This document shows, piece by piece, positions 34,748 through 44,301 of a DNA stretch of 64,000 nucleotides. A program made the position numbers and the translations under genes. Origin of the DNA: JBBQZU01 sp038207425 (GTDB taxonomy: Bacteria; Bacteroidota; Bacteroidia; Flavobacteriales_D; Cryomorphaceae); assembly GCA_038207425.1 (NCBI GenBank), contig JBBQZU010000005.1, positions 79,778-143,777 of the forward strand, given 5' to 3'. Below the pieces are notes generated by a model. It made no database searches and had not been told where the DNA came from. It saw only the letters and a program-made list of their open reading frames with translations. Every line of letters starts with the position of its first letter. Position 1 is the first letter of the stretch.

Positions 34748-36141
34748 CCCACCTTGATTTTGTCTTTTTCTTCGCGCTGCGTTTTCAACTTGTACAGTTC
34801 GTTTTCAAGCCCTGCGCCGGGTTTTACGGCGTTGCGTCCCGTTAGATTTCCATTGGCATCAAACCAAGCAAAACAAGGGATGGTATACACATCGAGACTT
34901 TCCATAAACTTGCGTACATCACCTATATTTACTGATGTCCAGTAAGCAGGCGGAGCAGCGATACCTTCTTGTGCTAGGCTCACTTCAACAATTCTGAAAT
35001 CTTGAGGGTATTTTTTCATCAACCCTTCAAGTAGCTGCATTTCTTTGTAACTCTCGGTGCTCCACGGAGCTGTAATGGCAAGATAATACGGGGCATTTTC
35101 TTTGTTGCCATCGGCAGTTTTGAGCATGCCGGGATCAATATCAAGACCCAACTCAAATAGCGAAAGTGTTTTGGATGATCTTGTCATTTTATCATTCAAA
35201 TTCTTTGCAATTTCTGAAATGATCGGGGTGGCTGGCTTTTCGGCAAGTTTTTTTGTAATGCTCAGCAACGCAGTAAGAGGATACTTTTTGTTGGTGTACA
35301 CCTCACTTATTGATTTGAGCAAGACAAGCTGTCTGATTTCTTCTCTTTCAAGAAATTGATCCTTGAGTATTAAGCTGTCAATTTCAGCAAAGGAAATCCC
35401 TTCCGTGAGTCGATTATAAAGGGTTTTGCCTCTAAATCGGCTATCGAATGCGTTGAAGTAAGAGGCGTAGTAAAGGTCGAAGAATGCGTACCAAGCAGGA
35501 TTGTGTATGCTCAGAGTGGAATTTTTCAGATATACTTCGTATAAATCAGCTTTCGACAGGGCATTGCTTAGCTTCATTTCGGCAATGGTGTACCGCAGAT
35601 AGGTATTCATAAATTGATTGTCTGTATAGCGGTCGGAGTTGGCTTGTTCAAATTCCAATACCTTTTGCCGCAAGCCACGGGTGCCTACCAGGAAAGCATT
35701 GTCGTTGTAAAATCCGTAGTATGCATAATCAACTTTTGCCATAAGGGCCGCATTGCTGTTGCTGTCAAGATCAATATAAGCGTACTCGAAATTTACTTTT
35801 TGCCAGGTATCTATCAGTTTGTTGAGCTCATTGGGCATGATTTCTATTTCGACTTTTTGGCCCGGGTCAATGCAAATGGGTGCGGAGTACCTGTTTACAA
35901 ATAGGTGAAGGCAAGTGGTAGCGTCAATTTTTGCAGAAAGGCTGAAGCTGCCATCGGCGGCAATTACTGTCTTTGCCAATTGCACCTCAGTGCTGGTAAT
36001 TGGATCGGTAAATTGCAATAGTCTGATTTCCCTGCCCGCCCATTCGCGGGCGATGCCTTCTATTGTGGCATTTTTTGGCTGCGCGGCAGATAGTAGCGGC
36101 GCAAAAACGAAGAGAGAAATGAGCGACTTAAAAATCGTCAT
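34741..36141 (-). CDS. Periplasmic thioredoxin-fold protein lacking a CxxC motif
   Basis: A 466-residue secreted protein with signal peptide (SLISLFVFAPLLSAAQ). Residues ~20-110 form a beta-rich DUF4369-like domain, the middle ~220 residues are helical, and the last ~130 form a thioredoxin-like fold (FRIVEVSLAQEG...YTIPCFAWFDANGN with cis-Pro). The position of the active-site CxxC has no cysteine pair, so it is not a redox enzyme of the usual kind. It is the last gene after coaD, overlapping it by 14 bases. Confidence 0.78.
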   Translation of the reverse strand: MTIFKSLISLFVFAPLLSAAQPKNATIEGIAREWAGREIRLLQFTDPITSTEVQLAKTVIAADGSFSLSAKIDATTCLHLFVNRYSAPICIDPGQKVEIEIMPNELNKLIDTWQKVNFEYAYIDLDSNSNAALMAKVDYAYYGFYNDNAFLVGTRGLRQKVLEFEQANSDRYTDNQFMNTYLRYTIAEMKLSNALSKADLYEVYLKNSTLSIHNPAWYAFFDLYYASYFNAFDSRFRGKTLYNRLTEGISFAEIDSLILKDQFLEREEIRQLVLLKSISEVYTNKKYPLTALLSITKKLAEKPATPIISEIAKNLNDKMTRSSKTLSLFELGLDIDPGMLKTADGNKENAPYYLAITAPWSTESYKEMQLLEGLMKKYPQDFRIVEVSLAQEGIAAPPAYWTSVNIGDVRKFMESLDVYTIPCFAWFDANGNLTGRNAVKPGAGLENELYKLKTQREEKDKIKVGQ

Positions 36142-36598
36142 TAATCTGTATTGTGTTAGGAATGAATTTGCTCACGTCGCCACCGTGGCGGATAATATCG
36201 CGTACTATGGTGGAGCTGTATGCTGCAAGCTCAGGGTTGGTAACCAGAAAGAGTGTGTCAACTTCGGGCGCCAGCTCGCGGTTTATTTGGGCAATACCCT
36301 TTTCGAACTGAAAATCTTCTGCATTGCGCAGTCCGCGTATGATGAACGATGCACCAATGCTGCGGCAATAATTCACTGTGAGGCCTTCATATGAGGCTAC
36401 CGATACTTTGTCTTCGAAGGTGAAAGTTTGTTGGATCCACTTAATACGCTGTTCGAGGCTGAACATATACTTCTTTTCAGCATTAACGCCAATTGCCACC
36501 ACAATCTTGTCAAAGAGTGGTAAAGAGCGGCGCACCATACTTTCATGACCTTTGGTAATAGGATCGAAGGTGCCGGGAAAAACTGCAATTCTTGCCAT
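36128..36598 (-). CDS. coaD: Pantetheine-phosphate adenylyltransferase
   Basis: CoaD makes dephospho-CoA from phosphopantetheine and ATP. The 156-residue hexameric enzyme has FPGTFDPITKGHESMV (TxGH motif), YEGLTVNYCR, IIRGLRNAEDFQFE and AYSSTIVRDIIRHGG with the SSTxVR motif. It is 9 bases after kdsA. Confidence 0.95.
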   Translation of the reverse strand: MARIAVFPGTFDPITKGHESMVRRSLPLFDKIVVAIGVNAEKKYMFSLEQRIKWIQQTFTFEDKVSVASYEGLTVNYCRSIGASFIIRGLRNAEDFQFEKGIAQINRELAPEVDTLFLVTNPELAAYSSTIVRDIIRHGGDVSKFIPNTIQINDDF

Positions 36599-36607
36599 TG
36601 CGTGGGT

Positions 36608-37387
36608 TTATTGAGCGAGTGCGTTTCGCACTTTTATGCATTTGGTGAGTATGGGTTCCAGTTTGTCGAGCTGCAGCATGGTAAAGGGATCGCTCAAGGC
36701 GGTATGCGGCTCGGGGTGCACTTCCATAAAGAGGCCGTCAGCACCTGTGGCTATAGCCGAAAGGGCAATGGTTTCTATCATTTCGGGGTCGCCTCCGGTT
36801 ACACCTGATGTTTGATTTGGTTTCTGAACGCTGTGCGTGCAATCCATTACTACGGGCACTCCTATTTTTTTCATTCGCGCTATCGACGTGGCATCAACCA
36901 CCAGGTCGGTATAACCAAATGTGGTGCCACGCTCACATATCCATACATTGTCATTGCCGGTAGAACGTACCTTTTCTACGGCAAATGCCATAGCTTCAGG
37001 GCTTAAAAACTGACCCTTCTTAATATTGACTGTGCAGCCTGAGCGGCCCGCAGCGAGCAAAAGGCTCGTTTGGCGACAGAGGAAAGCCGGTATTTGAAGA
37101 TGCGTAACAAATCGGGCTACTTCAGCCGGCTCGTGGCTCTCGTGCACATCGGTAAGGTTGTCTATATTGAATTCCTTGCGCACGTCTCGAAGTATTTCAA
37201 GCGCCTGTTTATGGTCAATCCCTTTAAAGCTGTTTAATTTACTGCGGTTGGCTTTTTCATAACTGCCCTTGAAAATGTAGGTAATACCCAGTTTACCGCA
37301 AATCGCTTTTACTTCACGGGCTATATGGAAGGCCATATTGCGGTCTTCGATGGCGCAGGGGCCGGCTATTAGGAACAACGGTTTCAT
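36608..37387 (-). CDS. kdsA: 3-deoxy-8-phosphooctulonate synthase
   Basis: KdsA condenses phosphoenolpyruvate with arabinose-5-phosphate to Kdo-8-phosphate for the LPS core. From ATG 37387 the product is 259 residues, starting MKPLFLIAGPCAIEDRN; the longer upstream frame is out of the family. Motifs are FKGSYEKANRS, TDVHE, IPAFLCRQTSLL, NIKKGQFLSP and DCTHSVQKPN. The start overlaps the kdsD-like stop by 4 bases. Confidence 0.95.
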   Translation of the reverse strand: MKPLFLIAGPCAIEDRNMAFHIAREVKAICGKLGITYIFKGSYEKANRSKLNSFKGIDHKQALEILRDVRKEFNIDNLTDVHESHEPAEVARFVTHLQIPAFLCRQTSLLLAAGRSGCTVNIKKGQFLSPEAMAFAVEKVRSTGNDNVWICERGTTFGYTDLVVDATSIARMKKIGVPVVMDCTHSVQKPNQTSGVTGGDPEMIETIALSAIATGADGLFMEVHPEPHTALSDPFTMLQLDKLEPILTKCIKVRNALAQ

Positions 37388-37983
37388 GATTCTTTTGCTT
37401 TTTGACCCAAATATCCGCTGTGGTGGCGTTTGGCATATTCGGCCTTGGTGAATCCTATCTTTTCCATCAGCAAAACCACAAGTATATCGCCGGCAACGGT
37501 CATTACTGTGGTCGATGTGGTTGGGGTAAGACCCAAAGGGCATATTTCTTTCGGGCCACCGGTGAATAACACCACGTCAGCGCGGGAGGTTAAATCGGAG
37601 TCGCTATTTCCCGTGAGGACAATAATCTTGATTTCGGGCCATAGGTGACGGGCTAAAAAATCAAGCTCCAGCACCTCACGAGTGCGCCCGCTGTTTGAAA
37701 TGGCCAGCAATATATCATTGCTTTGTATTACGCCCAAATCGCCATGCTGGGCTTCGGCCGGGTGAATGAATACTGCGGGCGTGCCTGTAGAGCTTAGAGT
37801 GGTGGCAATGTTAATGCCTATCTGACCGGCTTTACCCATACCGCTTACCACTACCTTGCCATTGAGTTGGTGCACCTGGCGGTATATGAGATCCACCGCT
37901 TCGAGTATGGCGCCATCTACCGGAATGTTTTCAATTGCCTCTATTTCTTTGGCAATAAGTTCTTTGATTCTTTCCTTGGTCAA
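37384..37983 (-). CDS. SIS-domain sugar isomerase, arabinose-5-phosphate isomerase-like (no CBS domains)
   Basis: The 199-residue protein is an SIS domain only. The usual KdsD/KpsF has a C-terminal CBS pair and ~320 residues. Motifs are VVVSGMGKAGQIG, the STGTPAVFIHPAEAQHGDLG segment, ISNSGRTREVLEL and ICPLGLTPTTSTT. It is coupled to kdsA (4-base overlap), which supports arabinose-5-phosphate isomerase activity supplying KdsA. The start is TTG at 37983, 14 bases from the predicted transcription start. Confidence 0.87.
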   Translation of the reverse strand: MTKERIKELIAKEIEAIENIPVDGAILEAVDLIYRQVHQLNGKVVVSGMGKAGQIGINIATTLSSTGTPAVFIHPAEAQHGDLGVIQSNDILLAISNSGRTREVLELDFLARHLWPEIKIIVLTGNSDSDLTSRADVVLFTGGPKEICPLGLTPTTSTTVMTVAGDILVVLLMEKIGFTKAEYAKRHHSGYLGQKAKES

Positions 37984-38003
37984 GGGAGTAAAATTAGTAA
38001 TGC

Positions 38004-38011
38004 CAAAATTA
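38004..38011 (-). promoter_or_regulatory. -7 element of the kds operon
   Basis: TAATTTTG on the reverse strand matches TAnnTTTG. A start near 37997 would leave a ~14-base leader to the TTG start, supporting that start. Confidence 0.6.
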
Positions 38012-38036
38012 GCTTTATTCTGTGATTAGATGGGTT

Positions 38037-38576
38037 TCACTCATCCTTTCGGAAAAAACTGAAGTTCACCCCCCCATAGGCTCTGTGCATTTCAAGAGAT
38101 GGATGGCTTTCGTAGTTATTGCTTTCTCCATGCTCAAGTATAAGAATACCACCGGGCTTCACCCAGCCTGATGAAAGGATCATATCGGGTAGTTGCGCAA
38201 AGCGTGGGTCGGCATAAGGGGGGTCAGCAAATACAATTTCAAACTGCTCGTTGGCTTTGTTGACGAGTTTGAATATATCGGCTTTTACTACCCTCAGGTT
38301 TTTGATTTCCCATTCCCTACAGATTCCTTCTATGAAAAGCTTTGATTTGGTTTCCACATCTACCGCTATCACCTTTTGAGCGCCTCGGCTAATAAACTCC
38401 AGCGAGATACCCCCGGTACCACAGAAAAGGTCAAGCACATTGGAATGCTCTATGGTTGCAATATTTGCAAGTATATTGAAGAGACCTTCGCGGGCTAAAT
38501 CTGTAGTAGGTCTCGCTTTCATGCCCGCAGGAGGATACAATTTGCGGCCCTTGTACTTACCGCCTATTACACGCAT
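38037..38576 (-). CDS. rsmD: 16S rRNA (guanine966-N2)-methyltransferase
   Basis: A 179-residue SAM methyltransferase. It starts MRVIGGKYKGRKLYPPAG. LDLFCGTGGISLEFISRG is the SAM motif and FADPPYADP the catalytic (D/N)PPY motif. It methylates G966 of 16S rRNA on the 30S subunit. It overlaps the DUF3822 gene by 10 bases. Confidence 0.94.
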   Translation of the reverse strand: MRVIGGKYKGRKLYPPAGMKARPTTDLAREGLFNILANIATIEHSNVLDLFCGTGGISLEFISRGAQKVIAVDVETKSKLFIEGICREWEIKNLRVVKADIFKLVNKANEQFEIVFADPPYADPRFAQLPDMILSSGWVKPGGILILEHGESNNYESHPSLEMHRAYGGVNFSFFRKDE

Positions 38577-39382
38577 CGGGCGGCGCTCAGAGGTATAATA
38601 TGCACAGCCATTGTAAGATTGTCTATTTCTGGAGGGTACACAATGCTTTTATTTGGCGGAAGCCCTGCAATCACTTCAGAAATTACATTCTCAAAGGCTT
38701 GTCGGCAGGTTGCTGAGGCGGCTGCCTCGCCGAGCAGATGAAGAGGAGTGTTTGTATTCAAACCGAGAATTTTACGACAGTAAAGCACGTAGTACCGCAC
38801 ATCATCAATATATTTATAAATATTGGAGCTTACCAAAAGGAGTTGTTTATTTCGGTATACTATTGTGGTGTAAAATTCACCTGCCTGATGAAGGTAAATG
38901 CTGTCATGACCAACTTCAGCCTGTATTTCGTGCAAGGTCTCTATAAGCACCCCGGCAGCGTGCCTGAGTTGAAGCCCGGGGTGAATTTGTGCTGCGATCG
39001 ACTGCGCTTGGGCATCATCACGGTATAGAAGTACTGTTTCACTTCTGAACAGCCTTTCAAATGCCACTTGCGAGGAATCAGCGACGGGTGTGGCAAACTG
39101 AAGGTATGAGTCCATTTCAGATTCGCTGAAAACAGCCGGCGGTAATAAGGTGTATTCTTTTGTGAAAATAATACCGAAAACCGGTTCTGTGGATTTTAGA
39201 ATTTCAGAAGTTTGAGCTGTAGATGAATCCAAATGCTTCAAGCCAATGGGGCTTTCTCCATCTAAGCCTGCGAAGAGATAGCATATAAATGAGTCGGGCT
39301 CGAAAACGAGCCCAACAGATTGCGTATCTTTTTCAGTGAAATGGCTGAAAAAGACCATTTCACCCATATCGATTTTACTCAT
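38567..39382 (-). CDS. DUF3822 family protein
   Basis: A 271-residue Bacteroidota-specific protein. It has a duplicated ASKHA (actin/hexokinase-like) character with beta strands around YTLLPPAVF and VYRNKQLLLVSSNIY. Function is unknown. In my knowledge of the phylum it is next to rsmD and a small membrane-associated gene, as here. It overlaps both neighbours (10 bases with rsmD, 8 with the next gene). Confidence 0.8.
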   Translation of the reverse strand: MSKIDMGEMVFFSHFTEKDTQSVGLVFEPDSFICYLFAGLDGESPIGLKHLDSSTAQTSEILKSTEPVFGIIFTKEYTLLPPAVFSESEMDSYLQFATPVADSSQVAFERLFRSETVLLYRDDAQAQSIAAQIHPGLQLRHAAGVLIETLHEIQAEVGHDSIYLHQAGEFYTTIVYRNKQLLLVSSNIYKYIDDVRYYVLYCRKILGLNTNTPLHLLGEAAASATCRQAFENVISEVIAGLPPNKSIVYPPEIDNLTMAVHIIPLSAARCV

Positions 39383-40178
39383 TCCAGTTACCTGCAGTGC
39401 TGTTTTCAGTAAGCGATCCTACTTGATATTGTTTTGAAAAAGGTGCCGGATCCCACGCTTTGAAAACCGGCTGCTTTATGCCGCTTATTTCAACGATGTC
39501 AGACTTCATTTCGAATCGGTGATTTGTGAAAGGAACTTTCCAAAGTGAGTCTACAAAGAATGGAGTTTTGCGCGTTTTGAGGTCGCTGTCATTAAAAATA
39601 TAGCTCAATACTTCAACCTGTACTGTATCACGCACTATTAAACCAGCATCAATTACCTGATCATCGCTCCAGCCATTGGGCCTTACGCTGATCAAACCTA
39701 GTTCTCTCGCCATTTCATCGGTGGGCACACTATCTGGGAGTGCGCCTAGTTTCTTAACAAGCGATAGCTTACCCTGCTTTAGAAAATAGCTGAGCGAATC
39801 AAATGACGATGCGTACTTGCCATTTTCCTTGAGGTAAGCAATCTGGGCTTTCCTAATATCTTTAAGGCGCTGGATAACGTGCATGCTTATTCTCTTTTCC
39901 TTTTTGGCGTACTCAAGCTTTTGGTCTATAACTAAATAATCCATGTAGGCGAAATATACTGAACCAAGCGAAACCAATACCCCTATGATCAAACTTCGAT
40001 TTTTGTTCACAACGCCTTTCACATAAAGACCGCTGAGTCCACCGACCAACATAATCGCTACTCCGCCTATTTTGAAAAGTGAATTTTGACCTGTAGAAGT
40101 GACCAAAAGCAAAAGCCCAATGATTACCAACAATGAGGGGAAAAGGTATTTACTAATTACGTTGCCTATATCTTGCAT
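39375..40178 (-). CDS. Membrane-anchored protein of unknown function
   Basis: A 267-residue protein with three predicted membrane helices within the first ~85 residues (LFPSLLVIIGLLLLVTS; IGGVAIMLVGGLSGLYV; SLIIGVLVSLGSVYFAYM). A coiled-coil segment (KKEKRISMHVIQRLKDIRKAQIAYL) and a soluble beta-rich C-terminus follow. The family is not named to me. It is the first gene of the DUF3822-rsmD cluster. Confidence 0.7.
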   Translation of the reverse strand: MQDIGNVISKYLFPSLLVIIGLLLLVTSTGQNSLFKIGGVAIMLVGGLSGLYVKGVVNKNRSLIIGVLVSLGSVYFAYMDYLVIDQKLEYAKKEKRISMHVIQRLKDIRKAQIAYLKENGKYASSFDSLSYFLKQGKLSLVKKLGALPDSVPTDEMARELGLISVRPNGWSDDQVIDAGLIVRDTVQVEVLSYIFNDSDLKTRKTPFFVDSLWKVPFTNHRFEMKSDIVEISGIKQPVFKAWDPAPFSKQYQVGSLTENSTAGNWNE

Positions 40179-40302
40179 GGAAAATTTGTTTTTTGCTGAC
40201 TGTTGGCAAAACTACAATTTTTTTCAAACCGAGTTCTCTCCTTACTTCTTATTTAACGAAAGGCTAAAATAGACAGCTTTTCGGTAGCTTCGGGCACCGA
40301 TA

Positions 40303-41733
40303 ATGGAAAGATTTTCAATAGCAGAAACAGAAGAGCAATTGCGGGCCAACTTCGGTTTTGAGCCTACACCTTCGCAAGATATACTGCTCAATGCTCTCGC
40401 GCGATTTGTAGTAAGCGAGAAGGTGCGCTGTGTCCTTGCTATAAAAGGCTATGCCGGTACCGGTAAAACCACGATGGTGAACAGTTTGGTGAAAACGTTA
40501 AATGCGATGAATATGCCTCAGGTACTTATGGCACCTACCGGCAGAGCGGCCAAAGTCTTGGCCAATTATACAGGATCATTGGCATCTACAATTCACCGCC
40601 GCATTTATACCCAACGCCGCACAAGAGATGGTCGTACCTTTTTTGCATTGGCCCCAAATATTCATCGCAATGCAGTATTTGTGGTTGACGAAGCTTCTAT
40701 GGTTGGCTGGGACACCTACACTGGCCCTATGGGGGGCAATCTGCTTCAGGATTTGTTTGAATACGTGTTTAATGGCACCAATTGCCGGCTCATACTAATT
40801 GGCGATGGTGCTCAGTTGCCACCTGTGGGAAGCGCTATTAGCCCAGCGTTGGATGTATCATTCCTGAAATCGCATTTTGATATTACTACAGCAGCCTGCG
40901 AGTTGGTGCATGTAACCCGCCAGAAAGCCGGCTCAGGAATCCTCGAGCTTGCCACAGCAATACGTGATGCCATCAGCGTGCAAAATGTAAGAAGTGTATT
41001 GCCTTTTAAAGCTCCGGTGCTGCCCGATGTGCGCAGAATCTCTGGGCTCGATTTGCAGGATTATCTTGAGTCGGCTTTCGCCAAATACGGCGCCGAAGGT
41101 GTTACCATTATTACCCGAAGCAATAAGAGAGCAAACCTTTTCAATCAGGAAATACGCAACAGGGTATACTTCAGAGATGAAAGGGTATCAGCCGGTGACC
41201 TTCTTATGAGTGTGAAGAATAATTATCATTGGCTTGGGCCGAATAGCAAGGCAGGTTTTATTGCCAATGGCGATGTAATGGAAGTACTTCGGCTTGGCAA
41301 GTCTAAAACGATGTATGGATTTGATTTTGCCAATGCCACAGTGCGGCTTATCGATTATCCCGATGAGCCCGAACTTGATGTAATGCTGTGGATTAATACA
41401 ATAGATAGTGAAGGCCCTGCAATGCCTTCCGAAGCCTGGAATGAGCTTTACAAGGGAGTTTTGGAAACGTACAGTCATATAGAAGACAAAGAAGAACGGA
41501 AAAAGGCAATAAACAGTGATCCGTTCTACAACGCGCTCCAGGTGAAATTTGCGTACGCGGTAACTTGTCATAAAGCCCAGGGTGGTCAATGGCCCGTAGT
41601 ATTTGTAGATCAAGGTTATGTTACGGAAGAAATGCTCGATGTAGAATACCTTCGATGGTTATATACTGCGGTAACCAGGGCATCTGTACAACTCTATTTA
41701 CTTAACTTCAGCGATCTGATCATTACAGAATAA
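40303..41733 (+). CDS. RecD-like ATP-dependent DNA helicase
   Basis: A 476-residue SF1 helicase. Walker A GYAGTGKTT is near residues 50-58, APTGRAAKVL is motif Ia, VVDEASMVGWD motif II, LIGDGAQLPPVGS motif III and the C-terminal TCHKAQGGQWPVVFVDQ motif V. ATTRASVQLYLL closes motif VI. It resembles RecD2/ExoV-alpha without the RecBC partners. The role is probably DNA unwinding in repair. Confidence 0.9.
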   Translation: MERFSIAETEEQLRANFGFEPTPSQDILLNALARFVVSEKVRCVLAIKGYAGTGKTTMVNSLVKTLNAMNMPQVLMAPTGRAAKVLANYTGSLASTIHRRIYTQRRTRDGRTFFALAPNIHRNAVFVVDEASMVGWDTYTGPMGGNLLQDLFEYVFNGTNCRLILIGDGAQLPPVGSAISPALDVSFLKSHFDITTAACELVHVTRQKAGSGILELATAIRDAISVQNVRSVLPFKAPVLPDVRRISGLDLQDYLESAFAKYGAEGVTIITRSNKRANLFNQEIRNRVYFRDERVSAGDLLMSVKNNYHWLGPNSKAGFIANGDVMEVLRLGKSKTMYGFDFANATVRLIDYPDEPELDVMLWINTIDSEGPAMPSEAWNELYKGVLETYSHIEDKEERKKAINSDPFYNALQVKFAYAVTCHKAQGGQWPVVFVDQGYVTEEMLDVEYLRWLYTAVTRASVQLYLLNFSDLIITE

Positions 41734-41740
41734 AATGACA

Positions 41741-41763
41741 GTGGAAGGCTTTCGGCCTTCCAC
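41741..41763. terminator. Putative terminator hairpin between convergent genes
   Basis: A 9-bp stem GTGGAAGGC/GCCTTCCAC with loop TTTCG lies 7 bases after the helicase stop and between it and the convergent gene. No T tract follows, so termination strength is uncertain. Confidence 0.5.
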
Positions 41764-41792
41764 CATCGTATGTTATCAAATCAAAAGACGGA

Positions 41793-42257
41793 TCACTCTT
41801 TTTTCGTCCGTTTGAAAATGAAGCGGGTTATGAATATACCTTGCCCATCGCCTTGACCGCCATCACTTTCTACACCACTGGTTGTAAATGCAAGCTCCCA
41901 GCCTTCGTTGGTTAGCGCATTCAAAGCAGATGAAATCATGGCGTCATTAGATGCAATATTCTGGAAATTAATACCTGCTACACTAAAGAAGTTAAGTAGT
42001 TTGGTTTCGTTTAGCGCGTCAATCTTTAAATCCTTTCTCTTTACACCTTTTTGAGCGCTATCGGTACCTTCATTGCGTGCTGTGGTGTAGAGGCTTGCAT
42101 CTACTTCAGTAGTATGTTCCACAATTCGTGATCTACCTAATCCCATTGGTACAATTGACTCTACCGTTGTTATAATTTTGTATTCATACTGTTGTGCTGC
42201 TGATTGGCTTGCGAAAGACAATAGTGCAAGTCCAAGAAAGAAAAATTGTTTTTTCAT
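41793..42257 (-). CDS. Small exported protein of unknown function (DUF4177-like C-terminus)
   Basis: A 154-residue protein with signal peptide (FFLGLALLSFASQSAAQ). The C-terminal NALTNEGWELAF and ITRFIFKRT match the DUF4177/DUF4907-type pattern, in which an N-terminal YEYKIITT strand pairs with a C-terminal WE...RFIFK strand. Likely a secreted or periplasmic small fold. Function is unknown. Confidence 0.68.
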   Translation of the reverse strand: MKKQFFFLGLALLSFASQSAAQQYEYKIITTVESIVPMGLGRSRIVEHTTEVDASLYTTARNEGTDSAQKGVKRKDLKIDALNETKLLNFFSVAGINFQNIASNDAMISSALNALTNEGWELAFTTSGVESDGGQGDGQGIFITRFIFKRTKKE

Positions 42258-42325
42258 TGGTTTGATTTTTTAAATTGAGAATGTGTGCGAAGATATGCCA
42301 AATTTCATGCCATGGGGCAAAACAA

Positions 42326-42349
42326 AACCCCGCAAATACTTGTGGGGTT
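42326..42349 (-). terminator. Terminator of the DUF3078 gene
   Basis: On the reverse strand the stem AACCCCACAA/TTGCGGGGTT (one G-U pair) runs into a T-rich tail (TTTTGTTTTG), 25 bases after the stop codon. Confidence 0.75.
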
Positions 42350-42373
42350 CTAAAGGATTATGAGCGGTCAAAA

Positions 42374-43354
42374 TCAGAACTTGAAGTTGAGTCCAAGCGC
42401 AAAGATTTGTCTTAACTGGGTGCGGGGTCTGCCTATTACTTCGGGAGTAATCAAGACCCCACCCCCATCAAAAACAGCAGGTACACTACCAAAAAGAATG
42501 TCATCATCATAAATTACCTGCACGTTGATGGATGTAGCAAGCCATGAATTTATCTTGAGCGTAAGGAAGGTTTCCCAGTTGATATCAATATTCTCAGGGT
42601 TGTTGAGGTAGTTCGAGAATAAATCAACCCTGGTGAGGAGATTCACGTTTGTAAAGATATCACTCTGGTAAGCCATCTTCACGAAAGCTCCTATTTCAAA
42701 ACGCACATTTTCTCCTTCTTCAACCCCGAAAAGGGGAGCAAGTCGATCAACTGTTACAAACGTTGTCTTCAAAGTAGCAGGCGAGAACAGCGCCGAAAAC
42801 TTAGCGTTTGGCTTGTAATCTATACCGGCTGAAAGTATAGAAAACGCCGGCGCCATAAAATCAGAAATTGGATCACCAACATTTACCGCATCTTCAATTA
42901 CATAACCTTGGGCAAATTGGGTTCTGAAATTGAAAAGAATGCTGTAATACCAATGCGGACTATTGAGTCGGTATCCAAATTTAGAATTGAGGTCTATCCT
43001 GTCGTCTGTTTTAACCGGATTCTTGTCACCCTGTCTCAGTAAGCCAAAGGCAAGGTCCAATGACGTATCCCATGCAATTCGGTTTTTACGGTGTTTTGCG
43101 AACAGGTTCGTTACTGCGGTACCCGACGCTGAATTTTGACCCCCAGCAGCCCAATTGCTGAAGTAAGACTGACCAACATTTAATCCGAATGTACCACCGA
43201 AATCCCATATTTTAACTACAGAGTCGGCTTCAGCTACAGCTCTGAGTTGTTCAATTCTGGCCTTGTCAGCGTCATCAAATATTTCAGTTTCACCTTGCCC
43301 AAACGAAATCAATGGCAAGCAGGTAATTCCAATAAGTAGAAGTTGTTTCTTCAT
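42374..43354 (-). CDS. DUF3078 outer-membrane beta-barrel protein
   Basis: A 326-residue protein with signal peptide (LLLIGITCLPLISFGQ). The DUF3078 segment DFGGTFGLNVGQSYFSNWAAGGQNSASG is at residues ~50-80. The remainder alternates strands and ends in IFALGLNFKF with a terminal aromatic. In Bacteroidota these proteins are predicted barrels of unknown cargo. It lies ~150 bases after the mscS-type gene and has its own terminator. Confidence 0.88.
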   Translation of the reverse strand: MKKQLLLIGITCLPLISFGQGETEIFDDADKARIEQLRAVAEADSVVKIWDFGGTFGLNVGQSYFSNWAAGGQNSASGTAVTNLFAKHRKNRIAWDTSLDLAFGLLRQGDKNPVKTDDRIDLNSKFGYRLNSPHWYYSILFNFRTQFAQGYVIEDAVNVGDPISDFMAPAFSILSAGIDYKPNAKFSALFSPATLKTTFVTVDRLAPLFGVEEGENVRFEIGAFVKMAYQSDIFTNVNLLTRVDLFSNYLNNPENIDINWETFLTLKINSWLATSINVQVIYDDDILFGSVPAVFDGGGVLITPEVIGRPRTQLRQIFALGLNFKF

Positions 43355-43377
43355 TTTACTTTAGTTGAAGGATTGGT

Positions 43378-44199
43378 TTAGTTTTGTTTAAATACATGCA
43401 CATTCATTTGCTGATGTGGAATTTGAATGTTCTCAACATCAAAAATTTCCTTCACTTTCTCTTGATAATCAAAGAATACATCCCTGTAATCGGTGCTATT
43501 CACCTATAAACGCATAGTGAAATTTACAGAGTCGGTACCTAATGAGGAAACCATAATCATTGGCGCAGGATCTTTAAGCAATCTTTTATCAGAATCTACA
43601 AGGCTTTGTAACGTAGATTTTACCTTATCTATATTGGCCATATAGCTTACGCCAAATACCATATCAACCCTTCGCGTAGTCTCAGCCGAATAATTAACGA
43701 GCGAACCCGATGATAAAGAGCCGTTTGGCAAAAAGACTGTTTTGTTGTCGGGAGTTTTCAAAATTGTAGAGAAGATCTGAATCGCATGAACTGTGCCTGT
43801 ATACCCTTGAGCTTCTATAAAGTCATCCTTTTTGAAAGGCTTGAAGAGCAAAATAATCACTCCACCTGCGCAGTTCTTAAGCGTACCGAAAAGGGCTAGC
43901 CCCAAAGCAAGACCTGCAGAAGCTAAAACAGCTATGAAACTGGTAGTTTCAACACCAATCTTTTGAGTGATGCTGATAAAAAGCATCACTTTGAGTAAAA
44001 CATTTATAAGCGAAGTCAAGAATGGACGAAGAGAGCCATCGACCCCCCTTTTTTCCATTGTTTTGTTAAGCGTATTGGAAACTACCTTGATTATTCGCAG
44101 CCCTACAAATAGCACGAGAAGGGCAATCAGAATTTTAATTCCATGGTTTATTACAAGCCCTTGTAATTCTCCCAGATACTTTTCTATATCAAAACCCAT
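43378..44199 (-). pseudogene. MscS-type mechanosensitive channel gene with an in-frame TAG
   Basis: The first 231 codons encode the standard MscS core: three membrane helices, including LIALLVLFVGLRII and the pore-lining segment ASAGLALGLALFGTLKNCAGG, then the beta domain and NFTMRL. TAG at 43504-43506 interrupts it at a position where homologues have Trp, and the same frame continues VNSTDYRDVFFDYQEKVKEI...PHQQMNVHVFKQN to TAA at 43378. The missing C-terminal cage strand is normally needed for folding. The two pieces together (273 residues) match the usual length. A natural nonsense mutation or a sequence error could explain it. Confidence 0.8.
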
Positions 44200-44301
44200 C
44201 CCTTTTGTTTTTGGTTTTGGTTAATTTGGCTTGCAAAGAAAATAGAATTCTGAGAACTTACAATTCTCAAAATAATTTATTCTCTTTATAAAGCAGCCAA
44301 A

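Noticed and set aside
37388..37543. Upstream extension of kdsA
   Set aside because: The family starts at MKPLFLIAGPC, and the extra residues are a different frame of the kdsD-like gene.
41735..41790. Hairpin after the helicase as a riboswitch or attenuator
   Set aside because: It lies between convergent ends and has no T tract; a terminator or neutral hairpin is the simplest view.
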